Source: Lithodes maja (taxonomy: Eukaryota > Arthropoda > Malacostraca > Decapoda > Lithodidae). Taken from it: a DNA stretch of 64,000 bases. The notes below the pieces were generated by a model. The model worked only from the letters and a program-made list of their open reading frames with translations. It did no database searches and was not told the origin of the DNA. Positions 53,741 through 64,000 of the stretch are shown here, in pieces (positions within the stretch are counted from its first letter, which is position 1; each line of letters opens with the position of its first letter). A program made the position numbers and the translations under genes. The stretch spans positions 149,388-213,387 of the forward strand of contig JBAKBP010001429.1 in assembly GCA_037953745.1 (NCBI GenBank), written 5' to 3'.

Positions 53741-53900
53741 GTACTGTATATATATATTTTGTTGTAGACATACGAGGTTAAAAGAAGCAGCAATTTCAAT
53801 ATTAATAAGTTTATTACTTATTACTTCAATGTTTCTGGCAATTTGTCTCTGATATTCAGTTAGTTGTTAGAGTAGGTCGGTATAGTTGTGGTTTGGCCTC

Positions 53901-53932
53901 GACGTTTCGACTTGTTCACAAGTCATCTTCAG
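53901..53932 (-). ncRNA. Hammerhead-ribozyme-like motif in Penelope-like element
   Basis: The minus strand reads CTGAAGA, then a 7-bp stem GACTTGT/ACAAGTC with loop GA, then GAAAC and GUC. CUGANGA and GAAA are the two conserved hammerhead core strands. ACGU after GAA can form a minimal stem III, as known for Penelope-associated hammerheads. One extra U precedes stem II. Cleavage activity is untested. Confidence 0.6.
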
Positions 53933-54306
53933 GAAAAGGAGTGATGAGCGATGAACAGAGGGTCATATTTATAGGAGTCATGTTGACCTGGTGAGGGAGA
54001 TGGACGGAGCTGATTCTAGCTCTGTGGGTCCTGATTGGTTGTGCGCTGGCACAGGGCGACACGCTGGCTTCGTCATGTTGGTTGGCTAGGGGTGCCCGCG
54101 CTGTTATCATGCGAGGTGTAGGTGGTGGGAAGGGCATGAAGGGGGTTCGGCGTGGCTGGTGGGGGGCGCGGAGATCCCTGGGCAAGGACGTGTTTTTCAT
54201 AGATGGGAGTATTTGTAGGTCTTGTGTTTGATTATTAATGGTGGGTCTCAGAGAAAGGATGTGTAGGGCTTCGAGGATAACGACTCGCCTAGGGTAATTT
54301 TCTTTA

Positions 54307-54636
54307 TCAATAACAGTAGTATATATGTTTTTCTAAGTCAGGGCGGCTCAGGTCTTGTTGGTATTGATGTTTGTAGTGTTCTTTGATCGCTCCCGTTTGA
54401 AGGTGTAGAGTTAGCTGGCGAGGTAGACAGATGTGTGTCATACCAATGTATTTTTGAGCTCCACAGTTCTTTTTTCTGGTGGTGGTGGTGGGGCGGTTCT
54501 TTAGGATGAGATTGGAGGTTTTAGGTGAATTGTAGTAGATGGTGAGTCTGATTTTGTTGTCCGGATTGGTGGCGTGTACGTTTTGGTCTATTATTTCCCT
54601 TATTATGTGTTCGTTGGTTTTGTAGTCGGAAGACAT
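54307..54636 (-). pseudogene. Penelope-like GIY-YIG endonuclease fragment
   Basis: 'NCGAQKYIGMTHICLPRQLT' and 'LHLQTGAIKEHYKH' match the YIG half and downstream Arg/His region of Penelope GIY-YIG domains. N-terminal to it are 'IRLTIYYNSPKTSNLIL' and a Lys/Arg-rich linker. The frame is separate from the RT fragment, so at least one frameshift lies between 54640 and 54890. The C-terminal catalytic Glu/Asn region is not clear. Confidence 0.75.
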
Positions 54637-54886
54637 TTAATTCCAGTAATACAGTTTGATGGTGTCTGGGTTGTCTGTGTTGGGGTTGTCTTGGTTGTAC
54701 CATTTATCTAATTGTTTCTTGATGGAGGCGGAAACTTAGGAGTTGGAATAACCGTTGTTAATGAGGGCTTGGGATGATCTTTCCAGTTCTTGGTGGATGT
54801 CCCGCCATGTGGTACAGTGGGTGAGAGCCCTCCTGACATAGGCAGATATGGTGGACTGTAACGTCGGGAGGACTCACTGTTTCCAT

Positions 54887-55225
54887 TCAGGCATAGTCTG
54901 TTGTTGGTGGGTTTTGTATAAACTGTAGTTTTGAATCCGTTGTCGTATGTGGAGATAAGGATGTCCAGGAAGGGGAGTCGTCCGTCGGTTGATTATTTAT
55001 AAGTGAAGTGGATTCCTGAAGCGGCCATGAAACGTTGTTGTATGTCCCGTAGTTCACAGATGTCCTTGGCTCGCACGAATATGTTGTCAACATATCGGCA
55101 GTAGATGGAGGGAGCTCTTCTTCAATAGTTCCCATAAAGAAGTTGGCGAAGAGAACTCCCAGGGGGCTGCCCATCGCTACGCCGTCAACTTGTTGGTACA
55201 TATTTCCTCGTGGTGCAGAGTTCAA
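54887..55225 (-). pseudogene. Penelope-like reverse transcriptase fragment
   Basis: 'YQQVDGVAMGSPLGVLFANF' followed by FMGTIEE is the RT block diagnostic of Penelope/telomerase-related RTs. The next motif, which should carry the catalytic YxDD, is lost in frame-shifted sequence ('DMLTTYSC' corresponds to its surroundings). Upstream RT motifs are truncated at about 55310. Confidence 0.78.
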
Positions 55226-55310
55226 GTTGAGTCTTCATGGCTATTTCGGGGATATCCAGTGGAGTAGTATCAGGGCAGTGGTAGACGTGGTGTAGGATGA
55301 AGTCTATTGA

Positions 55311-55485
55311 CCTGGACCCCTTCTCCCTCATGTTTAGCCCCATTAGTTATGAGATGAAAAGACGTTCGCTTCATTAGCTTGGGGTTTTAATGAGCTTTCG
55401 CCTTATTTCTTTGTCAATATTAAGAATTGTCGTGCCATTTAGGTGTCGTTTTTTTTCCTGGCGAGCGATAACAAGCCTGTAATAT
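55311..55485 (+). repeat. MITE-A fragment
   Basis: 'accccttctccctcatgttt' to the core 'cctggcgagcgataacaagc'. Both termini are missing. Confidence 0.75.
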
Positions 55486-55557
55486 CCCCAATACTACTGT
55501 ACGGAATAACATAATCTTTATAGTGCCTCTATTCCTTGGGTCATTATGCCTAGCCAA

Positions 55558-55781
55558 TTAACCCCTTGACTACTTGAGGATTATTCCGCATTTTGACAGT
55601 ATATTCTGGCTGTCATTAGACGATTTTATACAACTTAGGAAAGATCTGTGGGCATCAACAGGGTAAAATATTATCTCAATTAACCACCCGAGTTCCATAA
55701 TTATACCCTTCCTAATTTGAATAAAATCGTCTAATGGCCAGAAGAAACCGCTAAAACGCGTCATAATCCTCAAGGGTTTAA
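55558..55781. mobile_element. MITE-B variant with TTAA ends
   Basis: TTAACCCCTTGACTACTTGA ... TCATAATCCTCAAGGGTTTAA. Subfamily of 49570-49790. Confidence 0.75.
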
Positions 55782-55800
55782 ATTTCGCAGTGGACACTTT

Positions 55801-55882
55801 AAGAGGAGATGGGTCGTTTTTCTAGATCCCCTTCTCCCTCATATTTAGCCCCATTAGTTCAGATTTTAAGATGTTTGCAATA
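55801..55882 (+). repeat. MITE-A 5' fragment
   Basis: 'ttaagaggagatgggtcg' to 'attttaagatgtttgc'. The rest is absent. Confidence 0.7.
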
Positions 55883-56066
55883 TTGCTCCCAGTCCTGTTA
55901 CCGTAAAAACAACGGTGTATAATTATTAAACAGTGCATTTCTACAGGTGGCATCTTCACTGCTCTTAACCCTGTCAATACCGTTGACGTCCTTCCCTTTC
56001 CAGGCAAGTAATGATATACAAAAAGTATACATATTATATACTGTATATATAGCCTACTGTATATAC

Positions 56067-56068
<2 letters not shown>

Positions 56069-56105
<37 letters not shown>
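56069..56105. repeat. (AT)n microsatellite
   Basis: AT run preceded by 'actgtatatatagcctactgtatatac'. Confidence 0.9.
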
Positions 56106-56108
<3 letters not shown>

Positions 56109-56590
56109 GCTCGTGTGATTATCTTTGTACCCTATGCCCCAAAATGGTGACTTGGAGAGAACTTGTCCGTCTTCTGTCGTCTAAACTCCCTCAAGGCCCC
56201 GCAGGATCTTCAAAGCAGCGGCGATAATTAGGCAATTCAAGGTAGAGCGCTTTATTCGGGGTTCTCTGTGCTCTGAGGGGGTCATTAGCGAAGTGGCTGA
56301 TATCCTTAATGAACCTCGGGGGGTCCTTAATGTATTACTACCTTCGGAGCCTCTGTTACATCACTCATCTGACTCCACTATTTCGTTAGTCACAGAAACC
56401 TCGAAAACAGAAATTAATATATAATAGAAAACTCATCCTAAGGGGGATGTTATAGCTATGGTACACGGTGCTAAATGAGGTGTCACACGAGCGCTTTTTG
56501 CTTAAATATTTACGACCAATTATAGTACGGCAGCTTCAAAATGTTGGTAGTATCAAAACTCAGCTAGGCCTACCTAATACAATTTCCATT
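56106..56590. other. No gene recognised
   Basis: Mixed-composition sequence. Short frames on both strands have no recognised motif. Confidence 0.4.
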
Positions 56591-56936
56591 AATGGTGGAT
56601 GGTTCATTTTTTGGTTGATTTTGTTTCATTTATTTGTTATTTTTTTTAGTCTCCTCCCTAGACCTCCATCAAACTTAATATAACAACCCCAGGATCCCCC
56701 TTCAAAATATATTTGTACATATTTTCGGCCGGTTCCTCCTAAATTACAGGCTCGCTGTCGCTCGCCAGTAAAAAATCGACACCTAAATGACATGAAAAGT
56801 CTTCATATTGACACAGAACAGGAGCGAAAGGTCTTAAAATCGCCAAACTAATGCGCCGAATGTCTTCAAATCTGAAAACTAATGGCGCTAAACATGAGGA
56901 AGAAGGGCGACCAGAAAAACGACCCATCTCCCCTCA
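56591..56936 (-). mobile_element. MITE-A copy
   Basis: 'ggtggatggttcattttttgg', 'ctcctccctagacctccatcaa', core 'ggctcgctgtcgctcgcc', end 'cccatctcccctcaa'. Confidence 0.8.
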
Positions 56937-58082
56937 AGTCTAGTTTTTTAATCCAATTAACGTAGGAGCCTCAACATTTTACGAAAAATGTACTTGTTCA
57001 TCGGTAATTAGCAGAAAACTTGTTCGTGTGGCACTGGTATAATCTTGGCCAGTGTTGCCAATTTAGCTACTTTCCCGCTGAAGCTAGAAGCATTTACGTG
57101 GATCAAGCGGCAATTGCTTACGGTACATCTAGCAATATGAATTTGAGTGATTTACTAGAGATTGAGCATTAAGCCGGTATCACATGTATTACATGTTATA
57201 TTCAGTAATTATTATAGGAACCATTATTACAACTCATATAATTTTAAGGTGATTTACTTGCAGTGTACTGTGTATTGAAGCGAGTGACTGTGCAATTTGA
57301 AGGTTGAATCAATGTCACTTCCTGCTTTTGTTCTACCCATGTCAGACTTTGCTAGACCTTACTCATGCACTTCTGAGCTCTCCAGGCACTGTCCACGTGA
57401 AACAGAGTTTTCTGTCACATGTGTGGGGTGTGTGTGAGATGGGAAAAGGGAGATGTAGGAGAGAGGTTTTGAGAACACTTAGACAGAGAACGTGGGCACG
57501 ATAACAGGCCCCAGAGCTATTCCTCCCAACTTGGGGGAAAACTCCATATAATATTTAAATCTACATTTGTTCCCGAATAAATATCCTGTGGCTGGATTAT
57601 AAGTTTATTTTGCCCTAAATATATGTGGTAAAGGTGGTGGCGGTAATTATCTATCACATCTATCTTATATCTAAATCCAATCTACAAGATAATCTACCAG
57701 AATCGACCCAGCATCTTCAACCAGCAAAACAACTATAAAAAACAAATCTTAACCTCTTAAGGTAACAACAAACAACACATTTCCTTACACATTCGATGAT
57801 CAAAATTTTTCTGGCAACATTTCTGGAGTATTTTGCACTAGTATCGGAAACTGGACAGATGATAAATGAATTTAAGTGACCGAAATATTATAAATGTTGA
57901 CCTCATAAGCTGCCAGACCAGTGTTGAGGATAAATGTTGAGTGAACAGGTCCTCGTGTGATACTGGCTTTATTCTATCGATTTACAAGCTTTATTTACTG
58001 TCAAGCGGCCTTCCAGTGACATTTGAGAACGGATTTAGCGGCATTTCGTGTTTTGATACGGTAACCCTGATCATGGAGTGTG
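56937..58082. other. No gene recognised
   Basis: About 1.1 kb outside the main repeat families of the window. The longest frames are under 70 codons and lack motifs. It may be the least repetitive part of the window. Confidence 0.45.
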
Positions 58083-58360
58083 TTAAGGGGACAGTGGCTG
58101 CTTTTTTAGCCTATTATTTCTCATATTCATATAACTTTTAGTTTCCTCGCTAGACATCCTTCAAATTTAAAATAAACATCCCCTAGAGGGACTAGACCTT
58201 CCCTGAGGATAAATTTGTACACTTTTTGGTAAAAAAAACTTTCAAGCCAAAGGCCAGTTCCTCTTTTAATTACAGGCTCACTATCACTCACCAGGAAAAA
58301 ATCGACACCTAAATATCACGAAAGGTCTTAAAATTGACAACGAAATGGGGCGTGAGGTCA
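58083..58360 (-). mobile_element. MITE-A, 3' truncated
   Basis: TTAAGGGGACAGTGG at 58083, 'tttcctcgctagacatcc', mutated core 'ctcactatcactcacc'. It stops at 'gaaatggggcgtgagg'. Confidence 0.78.
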
Positions 58361-58624
58361 GTAACCAGCCCTTACTCTCATAAGGGGTAGGGAGGATCAG
58401 CAAGAGACACAAGAAAGGAAAAAGAGGTGACAGGATAAGAACTCGTAACACTTTGCCCATACTTAGCAAGCACACAAGCATTCAGAAGCACCAATCACTC
58501 ATCAGCACCCGAAATCAATGGCTTCACCTCAGCTGTTATACTGTACTTCCGGACAAGGTCTCTTCACATCAACATCTGGGATAAAGACCTTCCAGGTTTG
58601 TGATTTAAAAAGGTCCAGAAACCT

Positions 58625-58906
58625 TCATTTACTCTCTCTAACAAACTTCCTCCATTCATTCCTGCAATTTGCTAATTCTATTGCTTCAACCATTCCCTTT
58701 TCACGCTTTGACACACATTCTGACACCATATCATACCATCTTCTAGGCTTTACACGCTTCTTTCTTCCTTCGACTTCACTGACATAGATCCTTTTAACTA
58801 ATCTTTCTTCAGGCATTCCTGTCATGTGACCATACCATCTGATAATACTTTCTTCAACCTTTTGCTCTACCGACTTCTTAACTCCACATGCCTCCCTTAT
58901 GTTCAC
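58625..58906 (-). pseudogene. RTE-like LINE C-terminal fragment (older copy)
   Basis: 'IIRWYGHMTGMPEERLVKRI', 'VEGRKKRVKPRRWYDMV' and 'RNEWRKFV' match the conserved tail of RTE-like reverse transcriptases and the equivalent region of the inserted copy ('RWFGHMERMESERMTKRV'). Confidence 0.75.
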
Positions 58907-59132
58907 ACTCCATACTGTGTCTACACGAATTTCTTAGCTAATCCATCTCAACTGCTCTTACTCATGACATTTCATTACTATACAATACCAGGGGTTTACA
59001 TCCATACGTCAATATCGGCACCAACACACCCTCATGTAATCCTCTCACTGCTTCCATACTCAGGTTTCTGCTCATAAACAACGCTTTCATTGCTTCAGCT
59101 ACCTTTCTTCCTTGTGTTACTATGTATTATAC

Positions 59133-59462
59133 TTATCTTGTACATGTTCCCCTTTTCTCAGTTATGGCTCCCAGATATATAAATTCTTCTACTAGTTGAA
59201 ACTGTTCTCCATTAATCATTACATTACACACAGTGTCTCCTTCTCTTTCTGCTACCATTACTTTGCTTTTATTAACATTTACTTTCAGACCTCGTCTTTC
59301 ACATACTTTCACAAATATCTCCACCATCTGGCACACGTCATTCTCACCCTCGGCACATAACACTGCGTCATTTGCATACAACACATTAGTGACACTCATT
59401 CTGTTCCCACCACTCACCATCTCTACTCCCTCTCTTCTTGTTCTGACCTTTACTTCTCTCAT
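59133..59462 (-). pseudogene. RTE-like RT catalytic-box region (older copy)
   Basis: 'VLYANDAVLCAEGENDVCQM' shows the RT box as YAND instead of F/YADD, so the second catalytic Asp position is altered. Then 'GLKVNVNKSKVMV' and 'EEFIYLGAIT'. It joins the (ATAG)n tail of the inserted copy at about 59474. Confidence 0.78.
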
Positions 59463-59569
59463 TACCCCATCTATCTATCTATCTATCTATCTATCTATTG
59501 CCTGACGCCATTATCCCCGAAGGGGTGGCCACGAACGAACCGCCCCCATGCACCTCTGTCCCCAGTCAG

Positions 59570-59908
59570 TCAACGCCCCTCCTCCCAACCAGTACCGCCT
59601 TCATCCATATACTTCCTCACTCCATCCTTCCACCTCTCCTTCGGTCTACATCTCCCTCGCTGTCCTTCCACCTCGCTCTCGTACACCCTCTTAGTCATTC
59701 TCTCACTTTCCATACGTTCCATATGGCCGAACCATCTCAAGTTGTTCCTTTTCACACTTTCCAGCACATCTACCACCACACCACACCTCCTTCTTACTTC
59801 CTCATTCATCTGTCTATCCCTCCATGTAACTCCGCACAGACTTCTCAAGTAGGCTAACTCATTTCCACCTCTCTCACTCTTGGTCTGAGTCTCTTCCCGA
59901 ACGTCCAT
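59570..59908 (-). pseudogene. RTE-like C-terminal domain of inserted copy
   Basis: 'ELAYLRSLCGVTWRDRQMNE', 'LRWFGHMERMESERMTKRVY', 'RPKERWKDGVRKYM'. It is in a different frame from 59854-60657, so a frameshift lies near 59880. Confidence 0.78.
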
Positions 59909-60657
59909 GCTTCGCTTCCGTAAGTTAGTGTCGGGATTACCACACTGTCATGCAAGGACTTCTTCACTTCCATACTGACCACCCTATTTCTTGTTACTGC
60001 TTTCAACGTTCCTACAACCCTCTTCCCCTGTTGTACCCTCTCCCGCACTTCCTCATCCATAGTCCCATCTTTACTCAACACACTGCCCAGATACTTAAAA
60101 GAGCTGATGATCTCCATAGCCTGACCGTTCAACTTCACCTCACACTCTGTGACTTCACCCCTTTCGAAGACCATAACCTTGCTCTTCCCCGCATTTACCT
60201 TCAAATTCCGTTTTTCGCACACTGTTCCAAACTCATTTACCAGACCCTGCAACTCCCATTCATTATCGCTCATCAGAACTGTATCATCCGCAAACAGCAG
60301 TATAGGCAGCTTCCACTCACGTCCCTCCCTTTTCAGCGATACACCAACATCCACTGCTCTTCCTAGTATTTCTTTCATGACTCCATCCATATATACAGTA
60401 AACAACCACGGGGACATCACACACCCCTGTTTCAATCCAACACTCAGGTCAAAGAACTCGCTCTGCTCATTCTCCACACGTACTGCCGCCTTTGCACCCT
60501 CATATAACATGCTCTTCACTGCTTTCAGCAACTTGCCATCTACTCCGTAAATTCTAAGTACTTTCCACATGACTTCTTTATCCACTCTGTCATAGGCCTT
60601 TTCCAAGTCCATAAAGACAACATACACCTTTTGTTGCTTCTCCAGATATTTCTCCAC
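59854..60657 (-). pseudogene. RTE-like reverse transcriptase, inserted copy
   Basis: 267 codons open. 'VYVVFMDLEKAYDRVDKEVM' (first catalytic Asp), 'GLKQGCVMSPWLFTVYMDGV', 'LPILLFADDTVLM' (intact FADD), 'NLKVNAGKSKVMV', 'SFKYLGSVLSKDG' and 'VIPTLTYGSEAWT'. The N-terminal RT motifs and endonuclease are lost by 5' truncation, and a frameshift ends the frame before the C-terminal domain. Confidence 0.82.
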
Positions 60658-61091
60658 ATCACATTTCAGGGTAAAAATCTGATCTACACATCCTCTTCCC
60701 TTCTACCTGCACACTAAATCACTTACTTAATGCGCCATTTATTCTTACACAATGTTCACTACCATCATAAAACTCTTCAGAGCATTACAAAAATTGTCTT
60801 TTACACTGTACAGCCCTAAAACCTTCCTTAATCCTTCCTATTAACTTTGTCATATGCTTTCTCAAGATCCATAAATGCCATGTATACCCTTTTATGTTTT
60901 CCACATGCCTTCTCTATCATCTGTTTCACTGTAAAACTCTGATCCACACATCCTCTTCCACTTCGAAATCCATCCTGTTTATCCCACACTTTTCCATCGG
61001 TAATTTCTTTCACTCTGTCAATCACTATCCTCGCATATACTGGTACCTTACCAACCACACTCAGCAGACTATTATCTCTGTAACACTTACA

Positions 61092-61565
61092 TTATTTTCG
61101 TTCACATTTACCTTTATACAACGGGACTAACATTCCCCTCTTCCAGTTGAATGGCACCACTCCATTTGTCCAAGCTTTTGAACATAGTTTCCTCAGCCAA
61201 TCCATTGATAAGTCACCTCCATTCCTTAGCGTTTCACATTGTATTTCATCTACACCAGCATCTTTTCCATTTTTCAACTTCTTTATTGCATTCAATTTTT
61301 GTACTCTAGATATGTTCCCTTTTTCTACAAGTCTCTCACGTGGCACATCGAACAGACCTTTATAATTGAAAACTGCTCTGTTTCCACTTCCACTCATTAG
61401 TCCTTCAAAATTCTCCTTCCATCTCTCCCCTTTTTGTTCTTCATCTGTAATCACATTTCCTCTTTCATCTTTCACATTTACACATTTCTGACCACATTCT
61501 CTCCTGCATTTACTCACTTCCTTCCAAAACAATGTATTATTGTTTTCATTCATTTTATTCCCCAA
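61092..61565 (-). pseudogene. RTE-like RT N-terminal segment (older copy)
   Basis: 'TLFWKEVSKCRRECGQKCVN', 'ITDEEQKGERWKENFEGLM', 'KLKNGKDAGVDEIQCETLR' and 'FNWKRGMLVPLYKGKCERK' correspond to the region before and including RT motif 1. A frame break separates it from 60828-61058, where 'RKD' ends. Confidence 0.78.
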
Positions 61566-61765
61566 ATCCTCATTTACTTTCTATTTCTTTTCTTTAACTA
61601 ATCGCTTTACTTTGGTGTTGCTCTCCTTGTACTTGCTTTTACTTTTTCCACAGTTCTTAGTCTGCATCCACACAAGCCATTTACTTGTTTTATCTTTCAC
61701 AGCTTCTTTCACTTCTTCATCCCACCAAGCAAATACAATCGTAATTATTTTAAAGGTTACAAACC

Positions 61766-62291
<526 letters not shown>

Positions 62292-62475
62292 ATTATAAAG
62301 AATAAAAAGTTATAAGACAAAATCCCAAATGGCTTTCGTATGACTTCACCTCCAGATGATGTTAGTTCAGGAGCCCCGAAGTACACAGACATAAGTTTTT
62401 GCCTGGGTTTACACAGAGGGAGATGGTACGGGAAACTAACTGGTCCATCAATTCGCCCCTAAGTCTGTTCACCTA

Positions 62476-62852
62476 TTAAGGGGGGCTGGGCGTATTTATT
62501 TGCTCATATAATATATATGTATCTTTTTATCAATGTATTAGTTTCCTCCCTAGACCTCCATCAAGATATAAAAAACACCCCCTAGACCCCACTTCAAGAT
62601 AAATTTGTATATTTTTCGGTAGAAAAATGTCCCGGTCGAAGGCTGGTTACCCTTAAAATTACAGGCTCGCTATCGCTTGCCAGGAAAAAACGGATACCTA
62701 AATTGCACGATGATCTTAATATCAACAAAGATGTGGGGCATAAATTATTAATATCGCAAAACTAATGAGCCGAACGTCTTAAAATCTAAAAACCAATGGG
62801 ACAAAACACGAGGGAGAAGGGAGGGCCAGAAAACTGGCCTATCTCCCCTTAA
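62476..62852 (-). mobile_element. MITE-A copy with both TTAA ends
   Basis: TTAAGGGGGGCTGGG at 62476 and TATCTCCCCTTAA at 62852. The CpG core 'ggctcgctatcgcttgcc' is well kept. Confidence 0.85.
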
Positions 62853-63050
62853 CCCTTACAGTACCGCGACGTCATTTTGTTTCTATTTCAGCTGCATTTA
62901 GACGATTGCATGAAGCTTAGGAAGGATATGTGGTAGCTAAAAGGATTAATTGAGATAGTCTGTACGCCTTCAACTGATAAACACTCTTCCTACGCTGAAT
63001 AAAACCGTCTAATAGTTGCCAGAATATAATATAAACTGGTACTGAAAGAG
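62849..63050. mobile_element. MITE-B copy sharing TTAA with MITE-A
   Basis: Begins at the same TTAA that ends the MITE-A (62849-62852): TTAACCCTTACAGTACCGCG ... 'aaactggtactgaaagag'. The right end is decayed. Confidence 0.78.
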
Positions 63051-63077
63051 CTGCCATAGTCAGTTCAGTGTTAGTAG

Positions 63078-63215
63078 GCCAGAGAAATCGTGGACCCTAA
63101 CCGGTGTAACTCATAAAGGACTGGAGCAAATGGGCTGTAGATTTCCCACACCTATTCCCTGGCTGACTCTTCCCAAATGGTGGAAATATCCGCAGCTCGA
63201 TTACTCAAGTATTAT
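63078..63215. repeat. MITE-C half copy
   Basis: 'ggccagagaaatcgtggacc', '(g)agcaaatgggctgtagattt', 'cccaaatggtggaaatatcc'. The second arm is absent. Confidence 0.65.
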
Positions 63216-63256
63216 ATTAGTTAGAGGGGTTAGTGGTCAAGATTACTGGCTTACTT

Positions 63257-63788
63257 TTAAGGGGAATTGCTTTTTTTTTTTTTTGCCCATTAATTTGTGT
63301 ATACACTTAGCTTTGTGTATACACTTAGCTTTGTGTATACACTTAGCTTTGTGTATACACTTAGCTTTGTGTATACACTTAGCTTTGTGTATACACTTAG
63401 CTTTGTGTATACACTTAGCTTTGTGTATACACTTAGCTTTGTGTATACACTTAGCTTTGTGTATACACTTAGCTTTGAGTTTCCTCGCTAGACTTCCATC
63501 AAGCTTGTAAAATCACCCGCCAGACCCCCTTTCAAGATAATTTTGTATATTTTTCGGTAGAGAAATTTTCCGGCCGAAGGCCGAATCCTCCTAATATTAC
63601 AGGCTCGCTATCGCTCGCTAGGAAAAAATCGAAACCTAAATGGCACGAGAGGTCTTAATATTGACAAATACATGGGTGAAACGTCTAAAATCACAATTTT
63701 TTTGGAATGAACGTCTTAAAATCTTAAAACTAATGGGGCTAAACTTGATGTAGAAGAGGGTCAAGAAAAAGCGACTACCTCCCCTTAA
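63257..63788 (-). mobile_element. MITE-A with an 18-bp minisatellite insert
   Basis: TTAAGGGGAATTGC at 63257 and CTCCCCTTAA at 63788, full core 'ggctcgctatcgctcgct'. Where other copies have an A/T-rich tail this one has ten 18-bp repeats. Confidence 0.85.
63295..63474. repeat. 18-bp minisatellite, 10 exact copies
   Basis: Unit TTGTGTATACACTTAGCT, ten identical copies (180 bp). Each contains the palindrome GTGTATACAC. 18 is a multiple of 3, so Leu-Cys-Ile-His-type frames stay open; these are not genes. Confidence 0.95.
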
Positions 63789-64000
63789 TGAATAGACTTA
63801 TAGTTCCCCAGTCGGCGAGGTGTGTTTCGACGGTGATTATGGTGAGTTGGTTTAGTTTAATTTAGGTTAAGTTAGACTATATAGGCGAAACATCAAACCT
63901 GAGATTTCGAACTAACCTCCATCGAGACCATATCGCCCACAACAAAGGCCTTCATGTAAGCACTCACATATCTGAATGTGCTAAAAATTACTCACCTAAG

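Larger units (their letters stand above)
53885..55310 (-). mobile_element. Penelope-like retroelement, decayed
   Basis: On the minus strand, from right to left: a Penelope-type RT fragment, then a GIY-YIG endonuclease fragment, then a hammerhead-like motif near the end. RT followed by GIY-YIG is the hallmark of Penelope-like elements. Several frameshifts and missing N-terminal RT motifs make this copy inactive. The right end runs into a truncated MITE-A at 55311. Confidence 0.82.
59474..60705 (-). mobile_element. RTE-like LINE, inserted younger copy, 5' truncated
   Basis: On the minus strand it begins at 'GKRMC' and ends in an (ATAG)n tail (59472-59500). The 5' truncation and short-repeat tail are normal for RTE insertions. 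The inserted copy and the surrounding copy share the same family but differ at many positions. Confidence 0.78.
58560..61750 (-). mobile_element. RTE-like LINE (older copy), with a second copy inserted
   Basis: On the minus strand the order is 'WWDEEVKEAVKDK' (about 61730), the RT N-terminal segment (61565-61092), 'DGFRSGRGCVDQSF' and 'MAFMDLEKAYDKV' (61058-60828), an interruption by a related copy (60705-59474), 'VLYANDAVLCAEGENDV' (59462-59133) and the C-terminal 'RWYGHMTGMPEERL' (58906-58625). Several stops and frameshifts are present, and no endonuclease was seen upstream. About 20 codons of RT that should contain 'QGCVMSP' are missing at the interruption. Confidence 0.8.

Noticed and set aside
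63130..63510. Leu-Cys-Ile-His-Leu-Ala repeat protein
   Set aside because: Product of an 18-bp minisatellite open in several frames; no start context.

Overview
This window is eukaryotic, and almost everything I can identify in it is mobile or repetitive DNA. I see no rRNA, no convincing functional tRNA, no CRISPR array and no recognisable single-copy host gene. Very long (CT)n/(CA)n/(AT)n microsatellites, tRNA-derived SINEs, CR1-like and RTE-like LINEs, a Penelope-like element, Ty3/gypsy elements and dense TTAA-flanked short elements suggest an arthropod, most likely a malacostracan (decapod-type) crustacean. That assignment is an inference from repeat content, not from a marker gene.

Layout. 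1-15.5 kb is a mosaic of short TTAA-flanked elements (called MITE-A and MITE-B here), inverted-repeat elements, SINEs, microsatellites and a decayed LINE fragment. 15.6-34.0 kb is a three-level nest. The outermost is an LTR provirus with a tRNA-Leu primer site and a broken baculovirus-F-like envelope gene but no visible gag-pol (15589-33993). Inside it is a CR1-like LINE with an SGNH-esterase ORF1 and an EN-RT ORF2, preceded by a striking tandem array of 3' splice-site-like modules. Inside that LINE's ORF2 is a Ty3/gypsy element of Gmr1-type order (protease-integrase-RT) with apparently identical 1850-bp LTRs but a deleted RT catalytic box (18954-27851). 34-39.4 kb holds a 1.18-kb tandem duplication, two SINE types and a 5'-truncated CR1 copy close to the nested one. 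39.5-43.75 kb is an apparently intact LINE with one 1334-codon ORF that fuses a coiled-coil/RRM-like ORF1 to EN and RT, sitting between (CA)n tracts. 44-53 kb is DNA-transposon territory: two members of a TTAA family with 20-bp termini, a 1.9-kb element with TAA target duplications, a TA-flanked MITE and many hairpin elements. 53.9-55.3 kb is a decayed minus-strand Penelope-like element with a hammerhead-like motif. 58.5-61.8 kb is a decayed minus-strand RTE-like LINE with a second, younger copy inserted in it. The rest is more MITE-A/MITE-B and minisatellites.

How it fits together. The order of insertion can be read directly: provirus, then CR1, then Gmr1-like element. MITE-A appears about 23 times in 64 kb in both orientations, and adjacent TTAA families share single TTAA sites, so insertion at the edges of earlier elements seems common. 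Candidates for present or recent activity are the fused-ORF LINE (39700-43704), the CR1 family (two near-identical copies) and the Gmr1-like element, which would need reverse transcriptase supplied in trans.
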